Source: Prosapia bicincta (lineage: Eukaryota > Arthropoda > Insecta > Hemiptera > Cercopidae). Taken from it: a DNA stretch of 64,000 bases. Location of the stretch: NCBI GenBank assembly GCA_036971475.1, contig JBAIZL010000001.1, forward strand, positions 80,114,873-80,178,872. The letters run 5' to 3'. This document shows, piece after piece, positions 48,530 through 60,500 of the stretch. Within the stretch, counting starts at the first letter, position 1; every line of letters starts with the position of its first letter. A program made the translations under genes and the position numbers. The notes under the pieces were generated by a model that had not been told where the DNA came from, did no database searches, and was given only the letters and a program-made list of their open reading frames with translations.

Positions 48530-51500
48530 CAGAGAGACAGGTTTTTGTATTAACCTTAAAATCTCACTGTTGTTGATACAAAATTATTTTAAAGCTTTTT
48601 ATTAAATTTAAAAATAACTTAGATGTAATTAAGTCCTCTGGAATATATCCTTGCCATACATAGTTAGGTTCCACTCCCCTGTGAATCTTTGCTGGCGTGT
48701 AGCCCGTAATTTCACGTGGCATGTTGTTGTGTATTCTCTATGTATCGCAAGTATTTCTGCCAAGAGGACTGCGCTCTACTACAGTAAGTCTGTAAAATTC
48801 TACCCATTAGTATGCGTCTGACTCCCACACCCTCGACCCATTCTTTCCACTATTTGAGGTAAACGCCGCGCCGATATCTGTAAGAATTCTAACCGGTTTG
48901 CCTACTGTATTAAAATAATCTGGCATGCGATCTATAGAAGTTTTATAGTTCGAGCTTTTATCTGGATATAATTCCAGGAACTTTGAGAACACATCGAGGA
49001 TGTGTCTCACTTCTCCCATGCTTCTTGGCAGTTGCCCTAGGAAATCGACAGCCACCATTTCCCCTGGCTCTTGAGTTAACATAGGTTTTGATATAGCTTG
49101 TAAATACTTAATGTACTTTAAATGATTTTCTGTCGCTAAAAACACTTGAACCTGTTAGTATGTTACACTTGCCTAAAGTAGTACTTACGTTTTTTAATTC
49201 CTACTATTAATTCACACTCTCTCTATATATATTTATATACCTATCTTGTTCAAATACTCTATTGATAATAAAAATACTTTTTTATTCATCCACTCAAGTT
49301 CAAATACATTTTGTAAAACTGTAATGGATGGCACAAGATGTTAATACAGTTTGTTTACATATTAATTAATTTTAGTAATTAGGCTAATTTCATTTTCTAC
49401 TTTGCCATTTAATATTGTGATTCTGTTATATGTGTATACATATTTATATTAATTGTAATTATTTAATTAAAAGTAAGTAAAATAATTTTTTTTTCGTTGA
49501 CATAAGTAGGAATTAACTTTAACGATTTGTTTCATATTACTTGTTTGATTATAGAGGACGACTATCCTCTATACAGTCAGCGTTAACAATGGGACACACC
49601 TTACGAAACGGCCGTCCTCAATAATCAGAAAAGTAAGTACTACTATAGGCAAGTGTAACATACTAAAATATTTTCAAATGTTTTCAGTGTAAAACTACTA
49701 GCTGAAGTGAAGTTTGAATCAAATAATATTGGTTTCCTACGATTTACAAAATGAATTTAAATATGTGTTGAGTAAAGAATCAAACAATTCTCCTACCTTT
49801 TAGTGTAAAATATTCTGTAAATACCAACTAATTGCAATAATAAAAGCTAGTAATTTAAAAAAGTTAATTAAACAAAAAATCTAAGGGTTGATACATTTGT
49901 ATTGTTGGTATATTGCAGTAAATTTGCTTATTTCAAGTAACTTATAATAGGCTATTTATAATAATTTATAATTTATGTGTCAAAAACTTTTAGTAATCGT
50001 TTTAAAATGTTTCCTCCCCACCATAAATTATAATAAATAGATTTAATTTGCAGTTAGATTGCTCATAGCTAATAAAAAAAATGCTACCTAACATGTATGA
50101 AAAAACAAGGTAATAAAATTTTTACTGTTAACCTATAGCCTTATGTAGGTATGATCATTTTTGTGTGGTAAAACCTTGTTATATCAAAAAGGTTATAATT
50201 TTTATTGCATTGTTATTTCAAAGTATTAACATTTTCCAAACTATCAAAAACATTTTTCTACTTAGTTTTTGTAACTTTAAATTTTATCGTTCAATATTTT
50301 TAAAATGTAAATACATAGTTAAAATCAGTAGTTACCTGAAGTTTCTCAGCAAACGCGATTTGCACTAGCTTAGTGTAAATCTTAATGCTATGACACACAA
50401 AATGAAACTATTGCATTGAGTCTCTTGACACTGTGTAGTATACTAAAATATAAAATAAAAATATTGACCTATTTTTCTGTTTGTGTATGCATTATAAAAC
50501 GCATAAGGAGGGATAATTTGTATTTAACTAAAAATAAGAGTGCTAGATACCGAAAAAGAGAAAGCTATTAAAAAAAGAAGGAAAGTGGAAGGTGAAAAGC
50601 TTAGCGGGTTTTTTTCAAACTTGGGTAATTGAAACTTGAGAAATTTTGAAGTTTGGCTTAAGAATGAAATAATAGATATTAGTATCGGATAGTTCATAGA
50701 ACTTTACAGTTCCAGTTCATTGCAAAGATTGGTCAACAGTTCCAAGGTTGTTGAAACACCAAGAACGCAGCTATTTGGCTCTCATATTTTACAAGTGCTA
50801 GGCCTTATTGAAATAAATTCATTTACGACTCCAGCTAGTTACTTGTAATAGTAGAGCTTTTTCGTGAACAGCTGTGATTCTGCCATTTACTATTCAAAAC
50901 CATATAGGTTTTGTTATTGAAACTCTATATGTATATGCCTTAGAATTTATAGGTTATGTACGAGTATATATAAAGCTGCACTGTATTGGCCAACTGACTG
51001 ACTGACTGAGTCACAACTTGAAACTTTCAAGCTGTATCTGTGACGATTTGCAAAAAACTTGAAGCGATTTGTTAAACATATTTGTAAAAAGGTCGGTATG
51101 TGAGAAACGATTTCCAAAATTTTAATTTTCAATTTATTTTGATTTGTTATTGTCAGAACAGCTATAGCTATTGTGGCTAATGTAAGCGAAGTTGTTTCAA
51201 ATTTAATAAATTGTCATGGGATAGAACAACTGTAGCTATAGTGGCTCGTGTAAGCGATCAGCTGTTTTAAATTCAGTAAATTTTCATCTGATAGAGTAAT
51301 TGTAGCCTTTGGATTATGTAGTGACTAGGGATTTCAAAATCGATAAAATAATGATGCTATTGTCAACAAAGATTAAAATACTATTAAAATTAAACATAAG
51401 CCAAAGGTTTAGCTAATAAAGTGGACAAAAACACTAATGTTTACAAACACCGTTGATGTATTGACGAAGTTTTAATTAAACTATAAAAATAAATGTTTGT

Positions 51501-54500
51501 CGCTTATGTTAAATTAATTATTTATATATTAAGATGTAGGGCCTACTTAAAAGTGTTATTCAAATATCACAGTCGTAGCCTTGTCGATAAAATGGTTATA
51601 TTAAACATATTTTCATGTCTTGTTTAAATTTTGTATAGGCCTACCATTAGATGTAAATTGAACGAACTGTATAAACCGAATTCTGCCACAATATTATGCA
51701 TCCAGAAGATGTACTCCGAACAAAATTTCTATGAATCTAAACAATTCTAAAATATATATTTCAAAATTTGGATGGACACAAAAATACAGATTCGTATGAG
51801 ACGAAATTGAAAACCCTATTAATGTATTATTTCAGAGATGAATTTTGTTTTTTATGCGGAAAAGGTACAATGTTCTATAAAATCAATTTATACAATATCC
51901 TGAGACCGAAATTTTACACCAATATTTGTGTCATGCTACTTGAACCGTTTAACTACGAGTAGGCGTATTACACCATGCTCCGATTTCTTAGTCCTTGTGT
52001 TTTGTACACAATGGGTCGTTAACCCAACCTGAAAATATGGCCGGCGTAGTATTGTTCTAAACAAATACTTCTGAGCGTGCTTATGTTTCCCACTTCTAGA
52101 CTTAAAATAGTAGAAAGCAAGGCTTGAGACAATAGGCTATACAAGATATCCGGAGAAACGTTATTGTGTACCCTGATGTATTTGCATTGAGTGCCCAATA
52201 AACCGATATATTTGTATCAGTTGATAAGGTCTACTCCGAACTTGCTATAATAAAAATTCTTGATATTACTTCAGGAGTGCCAAACCCTCACTCAAAGATT
52301 ACGTGCATATACCCTCCGAATTCAGGAGCTCCCAATACTGTCCTTATAAACACAAATGATGTTCTACATACATTCAGTTTCTTGGCCTCATCAATTTGCA
52401 AATTAAATTACAAAAAAACAAAAATCGTATAAAACGTTGTAAACTTTTTTAAAACAATTATCTTTAAGGTAATTATTATCATAAAAAGTTTAATTAACTT
52501 TGTACTACAACTGTTGGTGGCGTAACCTGTCATTCAACCCTCATCTCGGCATCTCTGTTGTTTATAGTAATCGATATTATACTTTCCAGTTAAAAAAGAA
52601 ATTTCCATTATATTCTAAACCAATCGTTATCGATATTTGACAGCTGAAGTCTACAAAATTTATTCTATTTGAAATATATATGTAATTCAACATAATATAA
52701 CTCAATGTTTTGAAAATTTTCTACCTTATGTACCCATTTTCAAAGAGACGGTAGGCAAGTTGGGTTACATCGTTTCGTTATTAACCTATACATGTCTCTA
52801 TTCTGGGGTTCGACTTTCAGTGTCTATTTTGCACGTGACAGAAGAACTAACCAAAAGTAATTATGAAAACTGTAACGGAAAACTGGGCCGATAGAATTAC
52901 ATTCTGTCTTATCAATGTAGTTCTGAAAGAAACCTGGATGGAGGCATAACCTCGCTCATAGAGCGGCTGGATTACCATTTCAGGCCTTTTAATAAGTCTT
53001 GCAGTTTTTGTGTTGTACATCTTGAAGTTTTTTATTTATATTACTATTTTTAGTATCACTTGGCGAAAAACAACTACTTACTAATATTTTTCAGCAGACG
53101 CATTTTGCACTAGGTTAGTGCATTGTCCAATAAACGCGTCTGCTGAAAAATATCAGTAACAGTGTTTTTTTCGCCAAGTGATACTAAAAGTTGTAATACT
53201 TAAAGTAAGGTTCTTGAGCTTCTTGATACTTGCACCACGAAATTGTGATAAGAAGCCCTCAGTGTTCGAGTGTAGCAGTCACGAGTCTGAGATAGGTTTC
53301 GCGAGGATATTGTTTACATGTGATAGAAAGTGAACTATTTTCTCAAATTCGTAGAGTTTCTATTTGGCGTCTCAGGTTAAGTTTTATATAGAATAAATAG
53401 TAAGTATAGAACAAAACGTTTATCGGAAACTTTAGTTGTAAAATAGTTCGAAAATTTGAGAATTTCAACGTAAAAGTGATATTGCATTGTTTTAAATATA
53501 AATTTGTTGGCCCTTGGCATTACATAGACAACATGAAAACCTGGCTCAAATTGTTTGTAATAGGGGCAACAAATTTATATTTTAAAAAAATGCAATATCA
53601 CTTTTACGTTGAAATTCTCAAGTTTTCAAACTATTTTACAACTAAAGTTTCAAATAAAAGTTTTGTTTTATTTATTTTATAAACTCAAGTTGTGGTACTT
53701 TTAACTTATCAGTAATTGTAAATTAAAATTTTGAATTATATTTCAGTGCTTGCATTCATATCCATTACGAAATTAGAAATTAGGTACATATCGAGTTAAT
53801 AAATCCTGTGCTTTTTATTTCTTTTATTATTATTATAATTATCTTTTATTTCTTCGTCTGTCTGAAATGCTACTGGAAGTTGTGACTTCTACAGCCACCA
53901 GGGCCGTTCAACGAACCAAAGTCCTTGCAACCGCCTTGCTTAAAAAGCGTATCTTACAACTTGCGGAATTACAGTCATTAGCTGGCAACTCGGTGTGCTA
54001 ATGGCATGTACGACACGAAGACCTGGTACACCTCTGCTCTATAAAACCTAATTTCATTCTACTGTTTTTTCTTGTAGAGACAAAGAGGTAAGAGATAAAA
54101 AAATTTTAATCGAACAAGTAAAAAAAAACATTTTTTTAAAAAATGGTAAGGAACAAGACACCACTACTTCTTGATATGAAATGATAACGATTCTTTTTAT
54201 TTCCTTTAAGATCCAGAACAATTCAGTAAAAATCCAAGTTGTTGAAATAATAATAACAACTTCAATTCAATGAAGAATCGTGTAATGAAGCAAAATATAT
54301 GGGAAAATCTTTACCATCTAAATAACAATGTTTAGGAATGTAATCATTCATTAGATGTAATGGGTAAAAATGTCTTCCATTGCCAAGTTTTAGTTCCTCA
54401 AATCATGCAATGTGGATGTTATTTTCACGAAGGACACTCTGTAGTTCATCCATTTTTGTCTAAGTACTGAATATGTTTAACTGAAGACTACTGAGCGATG

Positions 54501-57500
54501 TCCTCGGAGCATACTTGGCAGGATCCAGGACTGCAGTTCGGCTGCCTCTGGGCAGCTCGGTAGCATGATTAGGGCACACATTTGAATACATCATTAGAGG
54601 ACATGGGTTGTCAGAGCCTCCGAAAAAGTTGAAATTCTACCTTTTGGTCATCGGGAGATATTTTATTTTCCTCCTGCCATCCAAAGGATTAACCAATTTA
54701 GGCATCACCCTGTCCGCCCCCCGAGGAGCGACATGTAAAGGGCTCCCCATTTCACTTATGTACCTTCTGACTCCATTTTATTGAAGGTGGTGCAGGAGTA
54801 TCAATGCTCATTCCTGAGGGCCAAAGATGAGAAACGCAACTGGTGGCGGGAAAATTGCGTCTAACTTTACAGAAAAACTTACCGCCATTTCCACAGTATT
54901 CGAAATGTACTTCAATCTATCACTTTCGGAGCAACTTAGTGGTACAGTACCACTATTTTCACCGACTGCAGTCTGCCTTACGAGCCGTCAAAGTTTAAAA
55001 ATTCCTGGTGTGGTACAAGTTTTTGAAGTTTTAAACTGAAAACCTATTTCCCTAATTTGGAAAAATGAATTTTCTCTCAAATTTGCAATTGAACTCAATA
55101 TTGGCTTACAATATCATTTAACCAAGTAGATGGGTTTCTGGTCATTTTTCTATATATATTTGTTAAAAATGAATATTTATCTGAGAAATAGTGGCCTAAC
55201 TTGTTTGAACTTTTGACCTTATCATTGTTAGAAACTGTATCCATGCTCCCTTCCGACAGACTGATATTACAGAGAAATGCTTGTTATTAATAAATTAAAA
55301 CTGTATAACCTTCTATTTATATCATAAATAGGTTTAGTAAACAATAGACACCGATATTACAATTAAACTTTAATTTTGAAATGCATTTTATCTACATTTT
55401 ATTTACACACATTATCTATGTCGACGTACATGTACGGGCACATTTAGACTACAAACAAGTTTAAACAACTGTAATTCATAAAGAAAATGAGGTAAAATTA
55501 TTTGTTCCAGGCATTCGTATTATTTTTATCTGGAGAGGATATTTTATTAAATGTTATGTCCTTGATCCGGAAAAATTATTGGATTTCTATCTTAAAACAT
55601 ACAGTGACACACTGAGTCCTAATAAATAGGATTGTATAATTTTTTTAAAACTATTGTTGAAGGAATAACTTCTACAAGGCACTTTAGGTGCAACTTGGAT
55701 TCAAATGTACAAACTGTAGAACAGACGGGGTCTCATCTGACGGAACTGTTTGTAGTCGGTGTTACGTGCATTGACCTTTACACCAAGACCAAATCATTGA
55801 CCTTTGGTATACGTTGAGAGCTTTTGAAAATTGTACGCATACATTTATTATATTAACAGAAGGGTAGAGACGGTATATCTGTGAGCAAAGGAAACACAAC
55901 TCGTAGTATGTGATGGACAAATGGTTTAAAACAGACTCAAGCCTAAGGGTCAGATCCGGCCCGTGAGAGTTTAACATCCTGTCTGAGAATATTTTAAAAG
56001 TATTACATTTGAATAAATATAAAATATATCTAAATATAATTTATAATTTTTATTATAAAACAGCTTTTATAGAATGTTTTAAATAGATATTTTATATTTT
56101 GTATATCGCCTTCGATGTGCTGTTAGAATATGTTTTCACTCACGGACGCTAGAGCAAGAAAAGGGGTCTAAACATTTGACTACGGTCAACATACTGGAAC
56201 TGGACAGACAAACAATGACTGGGTTTCTACTTTGTCAAGAGAAGCTCTCATAAACCCATCTAATGTGTGACTGGAAACTGTGACTTAAACTACAACAGGA
56301 GTTTCATACGTTTCATGGGGACGGTCTTAAATGACGTGATGTCATGAACAAACCTTTAGAAATTGTCAAACCCAAATTTTCTTCTGTTGATGACTTTGCC
56401 TTGTCCTGCTATATAAGAACACGATCTTTCAAGCAATGAATGATTTAAACAAGAATAAATCACTTAAAAAATTGGAATCTCAAACCCCTAACAACAATAT
56501 ACAAAGAAAAAAAAGAAAGAAGTGTAAGAAATTGAAAAACTAATCCTTAAAATGGGTTTTATATTTATCAAGCAATTGTTTCGGAAAATCATATTGATTA
56601 AAATGATCGCACAAAGTAAACGTTTATACCTTACACGTAAATTGTTGTATTACTGTAAAGTAAGAGGAGAAGAAAAGGAGAACACAGTGTGCGAGAGATG
56701 ACTTGTAGAGGGGGAACTACAAGTAGTTGTATACAACTAAAATTATAAAACCAAGACAACTTTGACAAATTGGGTGTTTTAAAACTGTAAATTACTTTGT
56801 TTACCGATCTAAATTGCAATAATTACACTTTGTAAGAGAGAATTTTATTAGAACGCAAAATGCGAAACTTCTCACGCTTCGCTAGACGCGCCCCAACAGC
56901 AGGGCTTGAGGGCTGTGACGTCACAGATTCCGACCAGTAAGCACGTGATCCCTACCGTCTGGTACATGGTTTTCACTAATATTTTGCTTGGTAATGTGCA
57001 TGATGCATTCTTATGGACAAAATACGTGTATTAGAAGTTTGCAATGCTCCCTTTAAACTCCTTGACCTTGAATGTTTACACTCCTTGACCTTGAATGTTT
57101 ACACTCCTTAACCTTACCAACAGCGAACAGTAAGTTTGTTTAAAAAGGTTTATTTTTACGTATACATATTCTCCCTCATTTGAAGTATTTTACTTGAGAA
57201 ACCTCAAAGAAGAGGAATTAGGACAGTAAAAGTCTTGTCTCTAACGAACGAATAGTCAATTAATTACTCGCAGAGTGCTAAATAATTGATATTTTACTTT
57301 CCTGACTAGAATAGACCCTGTAACAGAGTTAACAGAATAGAACTTGAAAATTATGTTAGTTTTGTTCAACAAAAGGTCAATCACATCAATAAAACGGTAT
57401 TAAAAGTTGCAAATGATTTATTTTTATATTCAAGATCATCAGCCATTATGACTAATAACCCTACTATAGTGTGATTTAAAACAGAATAGAATTCTGCGTA

Positions 57501-60500
57501 GGTGAAATCGACCAGAGGGAGTTGGGATTACAGCAGACTGAGCGAATAGGAACTTCACATCTTGCTGCGTGGGTGAGCCTTGTTGCCAATTCGACGTTAA
57601 ACTTCCTTTCGTCGCTCAGTGACATCGTAACTGTGGTGGAGTGACTGGCAGTGGCGGGTTGACTGTCAATGCGTTCGAACTGACAACATCGCACCCCTAC
57701 CCTGCACAGACCTAATCCTATTCTACTTTAAATCAAAGTATAATAACGTTTGTGAATATAAGTAATAAAGTAGGGACACAAAACACCTTGTAGAGGATAT
57801 AGGAAGGATTATGCGTCACGTTTAGTGGGTGGTACACCTCAAGGAGACCTACTCTCTCCTGGGGACGTAAAGGCACGTCTACCAGTCACACTCAGTTTTA
57901 TATGAAAATATTTCCTTGATTAGAAAAATGTATTGTTTCAACATTTGCTAAAGAGCGTTTAAAAAGAAGTGAATTTGTTACAATGTTTATTTTAGGAACA
58001 GATAAAGGAATGTCTAAATGTTGTAAGAATGTTTGCTGGTGTTTCTTATGCTAGTACAGTTAATGGAAGAGTTAGGGGGATCTGTAGTAGATATTCGTTA
58101 ATTTTAAGAGAACTTCTGTAAGTGTTTCAAGTATTTGATTAGCGATTGATAAAAGCTACAAGTAACCACACTGTTCTGTGGGACAAATCAGAGTTAGAAA
58201 TAAACTGAATAAATAACAATTCACTGCTATTGGAGAAAATATACACTTCAGTGTGATAGAAACATTTAATTAGAAGTAAACATGGGAAATCTAGCTCTTG
58301 CAACTACTTCTGTCGAGAGAAGAGTGCCGTGGTTAATCCCAGGAACGCGGTAACAGTTACATTCCGGAGGGACTATGAGCTAATTTATATATCCAAGGTA
58401 GAATTTTGAAAATTTAATATAGCTTTATCTAATTTTTATAATTAAAATTGACAAAATTCGTTCTTAATCTAATTATTTATTTGTATTATTTGATTCCATC
58501 TTCACTTGAGCTACTACTAAAAACTTAAACATACATTAGTTACAGTCTGGTTTGTCAATAGAACACATTTCCCGGAACGGCCGTCCTCAATAATCCAAAA
58601 ACTAAGTGCTACTATATTTAGGAATAACATACTAATATACGTTCAAGTGTTTTGAATTTAATATACAGTATTACAAATGTAAATATTGCACAATGAACAT
58701 TAAGGTACACATTTAACTAAGTATAAAATAGCATTTTTTAGTAAAACCAAATAAAGAGTTGTTAGAAATAACAACGTCTTGAAAACTTAAATTTCCATTC
58801 CCACGAACTGTAATCCTACATAAAAATATTGAACCTCTGTTACAGCAGATTCTTTCATGGATATAAACCGTCCCTAATCCACGGGTTTTCGTAAGATTTG
58901 TTCCTCAAATATGCGGCACATTGCCAAATGAAGTTAAGCGCATTCAAGTATTTTGAAATGTTAAAGGTCATTTGTAAACGGATATTTATTAACAGTTCTC
59001 GGTACATTCTCGCTTGTCTTATAGAAACACGAACTTGGAGTTATTGTATTTGAATTGTTATTATATAATTCTGTTTCTCTATCTTATAGTTATAGTATTT
59101 AAATTTCTCAATAACAGTTTGAAATTACAGTAATGTCACATTTGTTGTTAAAATTGTCAATTAAAATCATTTTTGAGCTAATAATAGGTTAAAAAGAGAC
59201 TAAATTCAGGGTTTTAATTTTTTGTTTTTCCTTTTTTTACCCGTGTCACGGCTCTCAGCCCCTCCCCACCATACGTGGCACCATCCTTCTTAGGCGAGAG
59301 GAATTCCCAAACCTTCTAGCTGTGTAAATGGGGGATACTATATCGGTTTGACTGGCAGAGTTAATAAATTGCTTTATCATTTATACTTAAGGAGTTCATT
59401 CTCTACCGAACAACTTTATACCATACGCCATACATGGTACATGGGGGAGAAAGTTGATTTGAAATGTTAAACGTCAATTATTAGTTCTATTGAAAATTAT
59501 AAATCGAAGAATGGATTTTCAGTTTAAAAATTAACTATTAGCTATTGTGAATGTGTTATGTGACTTTTTGTACCACACTGAAGTCACGAAATTTTAAAGT
59601 GAAATAGATATTGTCATGCTGGAAAACTCGAAACCCGTTCTAGAGCATTCTCAAACAGGACTGTGGCACCTTGGATTTACTAAACATATTTAAGAGCACA
59701 TTTCAATTAACTCTATGTAGCTTTACTCAGAATTCAAACCTTTTACATGAATTATATTTTAATTTAAGGCTTTCCGTACAAAACTATTATTTAAACGAAC
59801 TGGATACAAAATGCATTTACGGGGATCATTTGAGAAAAACCTGTCTGACAAATTGGAATTTTCTGTTCAAAATTCCCAAAAAACATTAGCTATTCAAAGA
59901 TTTTTGTAGCAATGAGTCATATTGTTTTGTAAATACAAAGTATTGTTCCTGATGATGTTAATGTATCAAAACGAGATCTAAATGATTTTCAATCTGAGGG
60001 GACGCTAGCATTATTATAAATTACGACATAATTCAGTTTTATTCTCTGTTGTCAGAAAATATATACTCGATGGAATATTAAAGGTTTTGCAAGAAAATTT
60101 ATTTTAATACTCGGAAATGCACACATTTACGACCAATCATTTTACACGACGAAACATGTTAAATAAGAAATCCCCTCAAGATTATAGAATAATGATTTAA
60201 ATGATATTTTAAAGATAGGTTTCTTATTATAATACTTAATTTTGATAAACAAATTCTGAGAATAATGAATCAAGCCTATATCTCCTTAACCATGTTGAGG
60301 AATGAAGATATTTTAATATTACTTTTACTCAGTTTAAACTGTTGTTAAATTCATGTAATATCTATATAAGTCCGACCCACTTCGAAATTTCAAAATTATT
60401 ATATGACCATTTTGGTCTGGAGGTTAGAGGATTCGTGGGTTAAAGTGTATAGGTTAGTTTAGTAATACGATGAAATGAATCCGGCCTACTTCATTCTAGC

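Noticed and set aside
48311..48553. 80-codon R/E/Q/T/D-rich frame
   Set aside because: Translation of a GA/GACA microsatellite, not a protein.
49590..49672. Possible extra exon of the VWC gene (GTAAGT nearby, repeat seen close to other exons)
   Set aside because: It has no cysteine pattern, the frames do not fit phase 1, and the same sequence occurs outside the gene.
59949..59985. CTGATGATGTTAATG...TCAAAACGAG as a hammerhead
   Set aside because: Stem II does not form cleanly and there is no PLE sequence nearby; CTGATGA alone is expected several times by chance.
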